Made by a program: the position numbers and the translations under genes. Shown piece after piece: positions 8,009-17,813 of a stretch of DNA of 64,000 bases (within the stretch, counting starts at the first letter, position 1; each line of letters starts with the position of its first letter). The notes beneath the pieces were generated by a model that saw only the letters and a program-made list of their open reading frames with translations, did no database searches and was not told the DNA's origin. Source of the DNA: Pantoea sp. WMus005 (lineage in GTDB: Bacteria > Pseudomonadota > Gammaproteobacteria > Enterobacterales > Enterobacteriaceae); the NCBI RefSeq assembly GCF_013415305.1, contig NZ_JACBXU010000002.1, forward strand, positions 248,001 through 312,000, written 5' to 3'.

Positions 8009-11000
8009 GGTTTTTTTAGCTAATTTGTTCTTTTCCTATATTGATAAAATAAATAGCCAAAATACTAAATATCAATATGTAAGTTCTAATCCAGAACAAT
8101 CCTTAAAACTATATAATGGGTTTAGATCTTTGGGCTTTAAAATGCTGAAGGTTAATGACTCCATGGTAAATTATGTCGAAAGTCGAGGCGGTAAAAAAAT
8201 AATAGTAATGCTACATCATCTGGGTGAGCAGGATGCAAATTCAAGTCATGAGGATTACATAGCAAGCGTTAGAGATGCAATAAACGATATTGAAGGCGCA
8301 ATATTATTTATAATAAACAATAGTTCACTCGAAACATTAACTACTACTTTTACAGATACTTGTGCAGTTGGAGGTGTATATTCTTCCGAGAGCGTGAGTA
8401 AAGCTCTCAGTAATTTAGGATCTGAACATAAAGAGAAGTTAATATGCAATTCTTTGATTGAAATTTCTCAAAAAACTATCGACGAGGAGAATTTAAGTAT
8501 TTTTGGATTTGAAAAACTTTATAAAAGTTTAAATTCAGAAAAAATAGATATTAAAGAGCATGGTTTTTTCCCAGAGCCTAGATTGTCAGATATTAATGAT
8601 GAAACTCAGTTAAAAAAAGAACTCTATAAAAACAAGAAGTTATCGGTTACTATAAACTCAATAGTGAACGACTTCAGTGATGATTCTTCAGAACTTCAAA
8701 GAAAGCTAGAGGAAATTGGATTTGGTGAGCGTTTTATAAAAGATAAGTTTATAAAAAACAAGCTAGAATATAAAAATGAAAGTTTTTCAAATATTGAGGC
8801 TGAAATAGAAAAAAACAAGCTTAGAAAGCTTGAAGTGAAAAGTATAGAAATAAATAGTAATGTGCTAAATACATGGAAAGATTTGGATAACAATTCACAT
8901 TCAAATAGACAGATTTCACTTATCAGTGAAGTGAGCAGCAATGAAGTTGAGCTTAAAATAAAAATGGGAAGAGGGGAACCTCAACTCAGAAATGAACAAA
9001 TTATGGTTGAAGGTGATTTATCTCTTGATAGTGTAACCATCAATACGATAAACACAGATAATCATTCCATATTAAACGTAAAGTTCCCGTTTATCGGTTC
9101 ACCAATATTCTTTCAAATCAGATTGAAAAGAGTGTCGTCACGCGAATCTTATAAATTTAATATTTGCATTGTTAAAAGCAATGTTTTTTATCTAAAAAAT
9201 TATCTAGAGTATCTAGAAGTTGAAATTAAAAGAAAAAAAGGGCGGCTTATATTAAGCAATATGCCAGAAATGATGGTTATCGATGCCTGTAAAAATAGAG
9301 AGCATATATTTACCGGCAAAGATAAGAGTGTCAATTTTGAAGGATTAAAGTCAATTAGCTTTAAAGAAATTAAGGAGTTAGATTATCATGGTGACATAAG
9401 GTTTTTCTCAGGAAATCATGATTTACAAGTATCTATTGTTGGTCCAAAATTAGTTGAGAGTATCAAACTACCAAGTCTATTCGATACGCAAAGAAGTATC
9501 AATATTTTCTCAGCTGATAGTATTCCAAAATATAAGCCTAACGCATCTAGAGTTGTTATCGGTGGTAGAGAAAAAGATCTATCGCCACAGGCTAAAGATT
9601 TATGTGTTATAGAATACAATTTGATTAATGATGATATAGTATATTTTGATGATGAAAGTAATCGAAAAATCAGCGTGGAAGATGTCTCAGAAGAATATCC
9701 GGAAATTGGTGCATGTTACCATGATCTTTATCAGTGGCTGTCTAGTAATGATACACTTTTATCAACAACAAACTGGCCTGATAGCTTAACAGAAATAATT
9801 GAAAAATTGCTTTTTTATGTAGAGAAAGAACTTGGATGTGTACCGCAGGGTGCTTTGAATACGAAAAGCCGTTTATTAATAAGTTTAGGTAGTATCAAAA
9901 GGAATGGAAATGAGTTTCTGACACCATTTCATCCATTATGTTTGTCATATGCCTTACAGTTTTGTAGATTAAGAAAAAACGATGAGGTTAATTCATTTAG
10001 TTTAATACCTCCTACAACCGTTGATAAATTTAATGCCAGCGGACTAATACCTATATTATTTGATGATAAATCAACCTTTTTGAGAGCTAAGCCATTAAGC
10101 CATAACAAGTTTTGGATTGAGATCGGTGCGAATGGAGAAAATGATAACTATTATGTTTCAAAACTTGTTTTTGAAAAAATAGTTGATTTCGTTGGCTGTT
10201 TTGAAATGTTATTTGAAAATTCAACAGACACTCCACTAATCATTAATTCAATAAATAATAAGCATAACTCCGATTTATTCAAAGGCGTTTTGTTGTATTT
10301 TAAAAAAGCGACCAGGAAAAGAAAAAACTTACAAATAAATATTTATAATGAAGGGTTTTATAATACTGATTTCGACCTGCTATCAGAGTTTAGCAACATT
10401 CATAAGTTGCGTGAACTAGTAAGAACTAATACTAATGAAAAGGAAGCAGATCTAGATGATTTAATATACAAATTAAGAAATGGGGTTACTTTATATAAAA
10501 TAACTGATTTTACTGAATATCATTATGCACATCTAAGCTTCTTTAAAAACAACGAAGAAGTAGTTATGCGTACTAATAATGTTAATGAAAGTAAATCAGG
10601 AATATTATGTGAGGGGCTTTTGTCAGGAGAATCATCATATTTAGAAAATGATGTATTCTATACGGGATTTGGTTTGAAAAATGTAAATGTAGATAATTAT
10701 GTTTTAAAACTTGCTTCACTTTACAACCAACTTCTTCTTCCTTATAGGGATAACTCTGCAAAATTTATTAAGAATAGTGTTCCGGTTCTAGCTGTACAGG
10801 ATTCATTTAGAAGTAAACTAAGCAAAGTTTATAGCACAAGCATTTGGACTTGTATAATAGATCCTAAAGTAACTTTGGATTTCTTTGATACTAAAGAAAC
10901 TATACTTATACATTATACTGATCAATATACTAACTCAGTATCATATGATGCTGTAACAGTATCTTCCCGAATCGGACTTTATAAGGATCTTTTAAAGAGT

Positions 11001-14000
11001 AACTCAAATGAACTTATTAGTTCATTCAATGCTCTTAATGGTCAGTGGTTGTTAAACATTGTAAAAGATTCAGGTGAGAAAAGGAGTGAAAGCTTAAAAA
11101 ATCAAATTAAAGAAAAAAAAGGTATCGTAGCTGCCTATAAGTTTATTTCAAGTTTACTTTTACCAAGTGATCTGACATGGATTCCATTATCTGTGGGAGA
11201 AATGCTTCGCGTTACTGGTAATTTAGGATTACAAATCAAAGATCATGATTTTTCTGCACGGTTACACAACAAGACTAAAGGTGCTTTATCCGATGATATA
11301 CTTTTTGTTGGAATTAAGGATCGGCAATTAGTTCTTCTGCCATTAGAAGTAAAATCGAGAAAATATGGTACAGATTTCACAAAAGCAATAAAACAGTCTA
11401 AAGCTCTTTCTGTGCACATGAAAGAGTTACTTCAGCCTAATAGTTTTAAAGGACGTGTTTATCGTTCTTTATTTGTACAACAACTATTCACTCAAATTGA
11501 AAAGTTTGAACTATATAATGTTTTCCCAAAAAGATATTTTTCTTTTTTGCATGATAGCTGTGACCATTTATTGCAAGGTGATTACAATATATGTGACTTG
11601 ACCAATTACCCGGAGGGAATTGTATTAGCTGTCAATGAGGAAATGGAAAGATCTCGTATAGAGATAAGTTTGGATAACGACTTGAGTGTTATGAAGGTAC
11701 GTTTACCTCAAGGATTTGTAAAAACACTACATGAAGAATCAATAGAAAATCTCTCTATAAAATTTAAAGACTTTAAAGCTTATCCTGAACTCTCGCAATT
11801 GAAATTGTTTGAAGGCGAGTTTGAGGATTATTTGGCTCTTCAATCAGACATTACTTATGAGAATGAAAATAAATATGAAAAATATGGGTCAAAAGATTCT
11901 AGTGAAAATTTAGATGATCTTAGCGATAAGGTTTTGTATAAAGCTAATTTTAACTATGAATCTAAATTTGACGTTATAGTTAAAAAAATAATAAATATAC
12001 TCAAAAGGGATATCAATCATACAGATATAATTTCATTAACGGAGCTTGATTTTAAAGATGAGAATAAACTAAGTTCAAAAGATTTAATTTTATTCTATAC
12101 TTTTAAGAGAATAGTCTTAGAAGAAAGTCATGAAAGTCATGAAAGTCATGAAAGTCATGAAAGTCATGAAAGTCATGAAAGTCATGAAAGTCATGAAAGT
12201 CATGAAAGTCATGAAAGTCATGAAAGTCATGAAAGTCATGAAAGTCATGAGGGAGTTTTTTCCAGCAATATTAATTATGAGGCTAAGTTAAAAGATGTTA
12301 ATGTTACAAATGAATATGTAGCATTAGTCAATACGTTACTTAGGGTATTTGGTAATGATATTAGTATAGAAGAAATAACAGAAATATCTGAAGAACGTCT
12401 ATTGGATATAGAGGGTTTCGGAAAATTAAAACTGAAAAAATTCATAAATCTAGTTGACCTTTTAAAATTAAATAAATTTTCGATAAATAAAAATAGAATA
12501 GAAAAAAATATTATTGAGGATTTTAATATTTCTTTAGAGAAGGTAGAGAATGAATTACTGTCGTACCTTGATGACTATATAGCTGATTCGGATTCCAGAC
12601 AGAATGACATCTTTATTCGTAGATTTGGGATTAATTGTGAAAGTGAGACTCTCGAGACTATAGGTATTAGTTATAATGTTAGCAGAGAAAGAATAAGACA
12701 AATAGAAGTAAAAGCTAGAAATAGTTTTGTTTGTTCACTACCAATTTCGAGCAAAGTTATTTGGTCAATTACAAAAAATAACTTAAGTGAGTTAAGAACA
12801 CCATTGTTTCCTGAATTGCGAAAGAAATTCCAATCCTCAAAAGAGTTTTATTCATTCATTGAACTTTGCTGTAATTTAAATGAGAATGAGATTTCTTTAG
12901 TCACTGCTCCTAATCTTTCAAAAACCGTTTTTGAAGACTTTTGGTGCTGGAATAAGGCTCCTGCAACTATTGATGATTTGGCATGGTACATTCATGAAAC
13001 CCTGAATGTTGAGATTGCAGTAGCTGAAAATCAAATTGCAATTTGGAGGAGGGAAGGGATTTTAAAAATCTATAGTGATATGATAATGCCTCTTGCGTTA
13101 TCAAAAATACCAGCATTAACAAATACTCTACTTGATTTCCCAAACGGGGATGTCTGGTACAATATCCAAAGTGAAGCAAATAAGAAATCTCTTTCAAGTG
13201 GACTTTTTTTTGAGGATAGACTGGATCCTAATCTATTGCGAGCTGTCGATAAAGATCTCGCTTATCAATGTGGAAGAGGTGCATACCGTCACGCAAAGTA
13301 TTTAAATATTACTGAAGAAAACAAAGAAAGAATTCTGAAATTTGTTTTCTCTAAATTGCAAGAGCATCAGTATGCCGGTCGAGTATCAGTAAACTTATCA
13401 GTAGATATATATCAAAGAGCTAGCTTTTCAGATGACTACTTTTTAGTACGGCACCTTGTCCGAGCTTATGGAGAAGAGTTTGGTATTTATTTTAATGGTA
13501 AGTCTGGAGCAGATACTGTAAGCCTAGTTGAAAGTTTTGATCTGGCTTCTCAAAAAACAGTTTTAGTAGATTATTTTAAAAACTCTCTCAGACCTTTATC
13601 AAAAAACGACGTTGCTTCAAAAATAAGAAGTCAATCTATTGGCCATGCAGCATTTTACATTGACCAACTTTTAACTGATGGGTGCATAGTAAGGATCGAT
13701 GAAAATACGTATTCACATGTTGATAATGCTTTTACTGACTTAAATATAGAGTATATGCTTAAACTAGCCATAAAATTCATTGATGGCGAAACGCGTATCA
13801 TTGAAGCTTCAAAGCTTCAGGATTTTCTCAATTTTCATCTCAATGAAAATTACAATAAATATTTTTATATCTCTCTACTTAAGATTTATGCCCAAGCACA
13901 TGGGAAAAATTACTTTTTTGTACAGAATCTTATATCAAAATGCGTTATAGAATTCTCTAGTCTTGCTGATATTTGTCGTAAAGCTTTGGATATATCTTCA

Positions 14001-15347
14001 ACTCGTAAAGAAGCAATTGATATCTTAAATAAGCAGTTATGCATCCATGAGCATATTATCAAGAGATGCATTGATAATGTGAGTTCTTCTTACGTAGATA
14101 ACACTCAATCTTTATCAACGGACGTTAAAGCTTCTACTTTAACAGATGAAAATTCAGTAGATTATTTTCTAGACGCACAATCTCAGGCGGTGGAATTGGA
14201 TAAAGCAAGTTATGATGCTGCTTATAACATTGATGATTGTCGTGTACTTATTGGTAATGCAGTTGACAGTAAAAAACCTGTATATTGGGAATATGGAAGT
14301 AAAGAATTACCAAATAGGCATTTGATCGTTTTTGGAAGATCTGGTCAGGGTAAAACATATTGTATACAGGCTATTTTATTGGAATTGGCCAAATGTCATG
14401 TCAATTCTTTAGTTATAGATTACACAAATGGTTTTCTTCCCGAACATCTTGAAAAATTGTTCTTTGATAAAGTCTCGCCTATAACTGACCTTGTGATTCA
14501 AAAGGCACTTGATTTAAACCCATTCAACAAGCAATCACAAAAAGTAGCAGGTTTCGATATTACTGATACCGAACACGCTGTTGCGTCGAGAGTCGCTTCT
14601 GTTTTCAATGCTGTATTTTCTGATCTTGGGAATCAGCAGTTATCAACTCTTATAAGAGCAATCGAAGAGGGCGTGCGATTGTATGATAATGAATATAATT
14701 TCGATAAAATGCTTAATGATCTTAATGAATTAGGTAAGCATGGTGAAACTCTTGCTAATAAATTACATCCTATTGTAAAAGCTAATCTTTTTTCTTTCTC
14801 ACCATCCTCAAACGGATGGTCAAATATATTCAATGAAAAATTAACCACATCAAGAATAATTCAGCTCGCTAGGCTTTCACGTGACATATGGCACTTGGCG
14901 GTTGAGTTCATATTATGGGACTTATACTCTTATGCTTGCACTAATGGAAGTAAAAACTCTCCATTGCCAATAGTATTGGACGAGGTTCAAAACTTAGATC
15001 AGAAACTCGATAGTCCTTTAGGAAAGATGTTAACTGAAGGAAGAAAATATGGTTTGTCACTTATATTAGCCACTCAGACCCTTAGCAACCTGCGAAAGGA
15101 TGAACAGGACCGTTTATTCCAAGCTGCTCATAAACTATTTTTTGCTCCAGCTGAAACAGAAATTCAAAGTTACGCTAAATTACTCGAGCAAGCCGTTCCC
15201 GGTTCGAGTAAAAAAGAATGGTTAAGCGAACTGGCAAAGTTAAAAAAAGGAGAATGTATATCTGTAGGCCTGCATATGAGTGATGATGGAAATATTGAGC
15301 AATCGGCAAAAGTTATCAAAGTAGTTGCCTTAGAGGATAGAGTTTAA
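7989..15347 (+). CDS. dptH: DptH variant: HerA/FtsK-type ATPase with inserted RNAP-like DNA-binding domains
   Basis: 2452 aa from ATG 7989, chosen because GGAG sits at 7976-7979; GTG 7968, GTG 7974 and ATG 7980 are in-frame alternatives. It overlaps dptG by 20 bp. The C-terminal domain (about 2085-2440) is a HerA/FtsK-like translocase ATPase, with Walker A GRSGQGKT at 2116-2123, Walker B LPIVLDEVQ with D2331-E2332, and an ATQTLSNLR sensor stretch. At 1102-1122, SDD followed by LLPLEVKSRK fits a PD-(D/E)XK nuclease core (D1102/3, E1120, K1122). Residues 1379-1420 are 14 perfect Glu-Ser-His repeats. A helix-hairpin-helix like the RNAP alpha-CTD (about 1445-1480, LLDIEGFGKLKL) and a sigma region-4-like HTH (about 1541-1577, SRERIRQIEVKA) follow. 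Winged-helix-like segments lie near 1657-1700 and 1867-1905. Without the roughly 700-residue insert the size would fit DptH as I remember it (about 1.7 kilo-residues). Confidence 0.88.
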   Translation: MLNQQFEVFLANLFFSYIDKINSQNTKYQYVSSNPEQSLKLYNGFRSLGFKMLKVNDSMVNYVESRGGKKIIVMLHHLGEQDANSSHEDYIASVRDAINDIEGAILFIINNSSLETLTTTFTDTCAVGGVYSSESVSKALSNLGSEHKEKLICNSLIEISQKTIDEENLSIFGFEKLYKSLNSEKIDIKEHGFFPEPRLSDINDETQLKKELYKNKKLSVTINSIVNDFSDDSSELQRKLEEIGFGERFIKDKFIKNKLEYKNESFSNIEAEIEKNKLRKLEVKSIEINSNVLNTWKDLDNNSHSNRQISLISEVSSNEVELKIKMGRGEPQLRNEQIMVEGDLSLDSVTINTINTDNHSILNVKFPFIGSPIFFQIRLKRVSSRESYKFNICIVKSNVFYLKNYLEYLEVEIKRKKGRLILSNMPEMMVIDACKNREHIFTGKDKSVNFEGLKSISFKEIKELDYHGDIRFFSGNHDLQVSIVGPKLVESIKLPSLFDTQRSINIFSADSIPKYKPNASRVVIGGREKDLSPQAKDLCVIEYNLINDDIVYFDDESNRKISVEDVSEEYPEIGACYHDLYQWLSSNDTLLSTTNWPDSLTEIIEKLLFYVEKELGCVPQGALNTKSRLLISLGSIKRNGNEFLTPFHPLCLSYALQFCRLRKNDEVNSFSLIPPTTVDKFNASGLIPILFDDKSTFLRAKPLSHNKFWIEIGANGENDNYYVSKLVFEKIVDFVGCFEMLFENSTDTPLIINSINNKHNSDLFKGVLLYFKKATRKRKNLQINIYNEGFYNTDFDLLSEFSNIHKLRELVRTNTNEKEADLDDLIYKLRNGVTLYKITDFTEYHYAHLSFFKNNEEVVMRTNNVNESKSGILCEGLLSGESSYLENDVFYTGFGLKNVNVDNYVLKLASLYNQLLLPYRDNSAKFIKNSVPVLAVQDSFRSKLSKVYSTSIWTCIIDPKVTLDFFDTKETILIHYTDQYTNSVSYDAVTVSSRIGLYKDLLKSNSNELISSFNALNGQWLLNIVKDSGEKRSESLKNQIKEKKGIVAAYKFISSLLLPSDLTWIPLSVGEMLRVTGNLGLQIKDHDFSARLHNKTKGALSDDILFVGIKDRQLVLLPLEVKSRKYGTDFTKAIKQSKALSVHMKELLQPNSFKGRVYRSLFVQQLFTQIEKFELYNVFPKRYFSFLHDSCDHLLQGDYNICDLTNYPEGIVLAVNEEMERSRIEISLDNDLSVMKVRLPQGFVKTLHEESIENLSIKFKDFKAYPELSQLKLFEGEFEDYLALQSDITYENENKYEKYGSKDSSENLDDLSDKVLYKANFNYESKFDVIVKKIINILKRDINHTDIISLTELDFKDENKLSSKDLILFYTFKRIVLEESHESHESHESHESHESHESHESHESHESHESHESHESHESHEGVFSSNINYEAKLKDVNVTNEYVALVNTLLRVFGNDISIEEITEISEERLLDIEGFGKLKLKKFINLVDLLKLNKFSINKNRIEKNIIEDFNISLEKVENELLSYLDDYIADSDSRQNDIFIRRFGINCESETLETIGISYNVSRERIRQIEVKARNSFVCSLPISSKVIWSITKNNLSELRTPLFPELRKKFQSSKEFYSFIELCCNLNENEISLVTAPNLSKTVFEDFWCWNKAPATIDDLAWYIHETLNVEIAVAENQIAIWRREGILKIYSDMIMPLALSKIPALTNTLLDFPNGDVWYNIQSEANKKSLSSGLFFEDRLDPNLLRAVDKDLAYQCGRGAYRHAKYLNITEENKERILKFVFSKLQEHQYAGRVSVNLSVDIYQRASFSDDYFLVRHLVRAYGEEFGIYFNGKSGADTVSLVESFDLASQKTVLVDYFKNSLRPLSKNDVASKIRSQSIGHAAFYIDQLLTDGCIVRIDENTYSHVDNAFTDLNIEYMLKLAIKFIDGETRIIEASKLQDFLNFHLNENYNKYFYISLLKIYAQAHGKNYFFVQNLISKCVIEFSSLADICRKALDISSTRKEAIDILNKQLCIHEHIIKRCIDNVSSSYVDNTQSLSTDVKASTLTDENSVDYFLDAQSQAVELDKASYDAAYNIDDCRVLIGNAVDSKKPVYWEYGSKELPNRHLIVFGRSGQGKTYCIQAILLELAKCHVNSLVIDYTNGFLPEHLEKLFFDKVSPITDLVIQKALDLNPFNKQSQKVAGFDITDTEHAVASRVASVFNAVFSDLGNQQLSTLIRAIEEGVRLYDNEYNFDKMLNDLNELGKHGETLANKLHPIVKANLFSFSPSSNGWSNIFNEKLTTSRIIQLARLSRDIWHLAVEFILWDLYSYACTNGSKNSPLPIVLDEVQNLDQKLDSPLGKMLTEGRKYGLSLILATQTLSNLRKDEQDRLFQAAHKLFFAPAETEIQSYAKLLEQAVPGSSKKEWLSELAKLKKGECISVGLHMSDDGNIEQSAKVIKVVALEDRV
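12123..12248 (+). repeat. 14 perfect copies of a 9-bp tandem repeat inside dptH
   Basis: The unit GAAAGTCAT is repeated 14 times without a mismatch and in frame, encoding (Glu-Ser-His)14. Because the unit is three codons, copy-number change alters linker length but never the frame. The tract sits just before the inserted alpha-CTD/sigma-like domains. Perfect identity implies recent slippage or active expansion. Confidence 0.98.
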
Positions 15348-15394
15348 AGATTACATTCTGTAATTTAATCTCTTTACTACGTGAATATGATAAT

Positions 15395-15421
15395 GGAAGC
15401 AGTGATGATTTCACTGCTTCC
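15395..15421. terminator. Bidirectional hairpin between dptH and dndE
   Basis: 11-bp perfect stem GGAAGCAGTGA / TCACTGCTTCC with a 5-nt loop, between the convergent dptFGH and dndBCDE operons. It is followed by CTTAATCTTT on the plus strand, so it probably stops both transcripts. Confidence 0.8.
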
Positions 15422-15459
15422 TTAATCTTTACTATTGAATAATATCGGTTGAATATGAA

Positions 15460-15813
15460 TTAGAGGGCTTTAGAAAAACTCTTCATACTGCGATGGCTTC
15501 TTAAGTCTGCAATTCCATCTTCAACATGAGCTGCCCAAGCCTTGATAAAGTACTTATGTTCGAGATTCGGATAAATCATTTTTAAAATAAATTCAGTTGT
15601 ATGTAATGTATCCCCTAACCATGTGATTTTATCAAGAACTAGCATACCATCGAGCTTTTGATTATCTGATTCACTCGCATATCGAAAGCCACTCTCTACT
15701 GAGCGGAAAAAGGCTAAGCGAGCCGATAAATTTGGAGTGATCCCAGTATAACCTTTTAACTTTTTCAGTTGTTCTTCAGTCTGACGACTGAGCTGCATTC
15801 TGTTAGGGAGCAT
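15460..15813 (-). CDS. dndE: DndE, phosphorothioation protein
   Basis: 117 aa, last gene of dndBCDE. It begins MLPNRMQLSRQTEEQLKKLK and continues GYTGITPNLSARLAFF, the hallmark of DndE. Known DndE forms a tetramer that binds nicked double-stranded DNA and is essential for sulfur insertion. The basic surface residues (Lys17, Lys18, Lys20 and nearby) are present. It is all-alpha and cytoplasmic. The start ATG overlaps the dndD stop as ATGA, so translation is coupled. It is about average in size for the family and appears intact. Confidence 0.97.
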   Translation of the reverse strand: MLPNRMQLSRQTEEQLKKLKGYTGITPNLSARLAFFRSVESGFRYASESDNQKLDGMLVLDKITWLGDTLHTTEFILKMIYPNLEHKYFIKAWAAHVEDGIADLRSHRSMKSFSKAL

Positions 15814-17813
15814 CAGATTGACTCCTTAGTCAATTCCCAGAAATATCCCGGTTTTAATATTGATGATTTAGTATTTGCATTAAAAACAATCTCATAAGCA
15901 TGAGAGATATCATCTCGCAATTGATCAACAAAATATCGCTCATCTACTTCTGTATCTGTCGAGAGCAGCACTACCTGATGACTGGCAAACGGGAAGTAAT
16001 GATTAATCAATTTATCTCGATGCTGTGAATCTAAACGGCCTAATGGCGTATCAATAATTACTGGCAAATCACGACCAGAGGTTTTGGCCAGAGCTTCAAG
16101 TATTGCAATCGCATAGATCTGTTTTTCTCCAGCGGAAAGAAGTTTACGATTTATCACAGTGCCTTTTTCATCGATCAATTCCACATCAAACGTTTCAGGG
16201 TTGATATGAGCATTGAGCTGTAAATCTTCTTTACGCGCTAATTTACGATAGGCATCGCCAAAGTTAACTGACAGCGTCTTAACCCGGGCTTGCGTTAATA
16301 GTTCGCTGTATCGATCAAGCAGATTGATCGTTTCCTGCGCATTATTAAATGCACTATCAGAGTTATGCTGATTACGAGCCAGGTCATGTGTTTTTTGTAT
16401 CTGGCGAGCACATTCAAGCTGCTGTTGTTTAGTTTGCTTTGCTTCTTCAAGAAGCAGGCGATACTCCTGCCGTTTATTCTCGCGTTGCCGGTCAAGCTCT
16501 CGTAGTTTTTCAAATATATCTATGAGCTGCTCATCTTCCGGCGCACGCGCAATATTTGCTGCCGCTTGCTCCAACTGCTCTTCAACTTCTGCTAATTGAG
16601 TGCGATAGAGCTCAAAACGTTCCCACGATTTCTTACTGTCTTGCCGTATAGACTGTTCAATCATCCCAGCTTCCCGTTCCGAGATGTCAAACAATAACTC
16701 CCCTTTAGGTTTACTAGCGAGGAAATCTTTTAGATTATCTTCAATCGCTTCGGCAGCAATAAGACCTGTAGTACCTGAACGGAATGAGATATCATTTTTT
16801 AGCTGTACGAGAAATTGATTCAATTCTTTTTCAAAACTGCTCGCTTGCTTGATTTGCATCTCTTTATTTACTTGGTCCAACAAAATGCCCAATGTTTTTG
16901 GTGCTAAAGCATAGGGTAATGAGCCATCGCACTCATGGCGCAAGGCTTTTTCAAGGCGCTCTTTTTCCTTTAAAAGCGTATCAACTTTCTGTTTTTCTTG
17001 TGTTTTAGTTTGTGCAAAAGCACCGCCTTCGGCATTGAGCAGGGATTCATAACGCATGATTTCTTTCGTCAGCAAATCGATGCGCATTTTTGCAAAATCA
17101 GCTTTTTCTAAAATCTGCTCTGCTAGGAAAGAAAAATTCTTAGCCTGTTCTTCAAGCTCAGATAGCTTTTGCTGTTTAGAAATCTCTAGCTGACTTGATT
17201 GTTGGCGCTTAACAAATATCATCAAATCATTTCGAAGTTTCGAAATGAGATCTAATCCTAATAAGCGTCTAACTGCTGTGCGTAGAATATTTCCTGAATC
17301 GTCTTCAGCAAGTTCTGCAATTTTTTCGCCGTCAAAAAAGAATAAATCAGCAATTCCATGTGGAATTAATTCATTCAGGAACCCTTGGCACTGATCATAA
17401 TCCAGCTCACTCAGGGGTTGGCCATCTTGCTGAAGTGATAGCTGATCTTTTTTACCTTTTTTCCACGTACGTGTAACAGTAAATTCAGCTTCATAACCGC
17501 CTTTGTTATAAGTAAAGCTGAGCTTGATAGATGCTTCACCTGCATTTTCGCCCGCAGTTGAACCGTTATGAATTAACGCACTAAGCTCTTCAACATATTC
17601 TTGCTGTTGGGTTGAAGTACCAAACGCAAGTCTACCGTATAAGGCAATTCGGATAGCCGATAGAATTGATGTTTTTCCAGCGCCGTTTAGTCCACCAAAT
17701 AAAACTATCGGGCGCGGATTAGAATTGTTTTGGCGCTTTCTGGGCGCCAATTCAATAACGTGCTCACCTCTGAAGACTCTGAAGTTATGCAAAACCAGCT
17801 GTTTAATTAACAT
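15813..17813 (-). CDS. dndD: DndD, SMC-like ATPase of DNA phosphorothioation
   Basis: 666 aa from ATG 17813, which begins MLIKQLVLHNFRVFRGEHV; a frame extending to 17849 would run deeper into dndC. It has an N-terminal ABC/SMC half with Walker A GGLNGAGKTS near residue 50 and long coiled coils (about 210-300 and 385-485) rich in Glu/Gln/Lys. The C-terminal half carries the signature LLSAGEKQIYAIAILEAL and Walker B LPVIIDTPLGRLD. DndD supplies ATPase activity, thought to alter DNA structure or nick DNA during sulfur incorporation. It overlaps the end of dndC by 11 bp and dndE by the ATGA junction. It appears intact. Confidence 0.97.
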   Translation of the reverse strand: MLIKQLVLHNFRVFRGEHVIELAPRKRQNNSNPRPIVLFGGLNGAGKTSILSAIRIALYGRLAFGTSTQQQEYVEELSALIHNGSTAGENAGEASIKLSFTYNKGGYEAEFTVTRTWKKGKKDQLSLQQDGQPLSELDYDQCQGFLNELIPHGIADLFFFDGEKIAELAEDDSGNILRTAVRRLLGLDLISKLRNDLMIFVKRQQSSQLEISKQQKLSELEEQAKNFSFLAEQILEKADFAKMRIDLLTKEIMRYESLLNAEGGAFAQTKTQEKQKVDTLLKEKERLEKALRHECDGSLPYALAPKTLGILLDQVNKEMQIKQASSFEKELNQFLVQLKNDISFRSGTTGLIAAEAIEDNLKDFLASKPKGELLFDISEREAGMIEQSIRQDSKKSWERFELYRTQLAEVEEQLEQAAANIARAPEDEQLIDIFEKLRELDRQRENKRQEYRLLLEEAKQTKQQQLECARQIQKTHDLARNQHNSDSAFNNAQETINLLDRYSELLTQARVKTLSVNFGDAYRKLARKEDLQLNAHINPETFDVELIDEKGTVINRKLLSAGEKQIYAIAILEALAKTSGRDLPVIIDTPLGRLDSQHRDKLINHYFPFASHQVVLLSTDTEVDERYFVDQLRDDISHAYEIVFNANTKSSILKPGYFWELTKESI

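Noticed and set aside
12123..12248. CRISPR-like array
   Set aside because: The repeats are 9 bp, adjacent, without spacers, and in frame within dptH; no cas genes are present.
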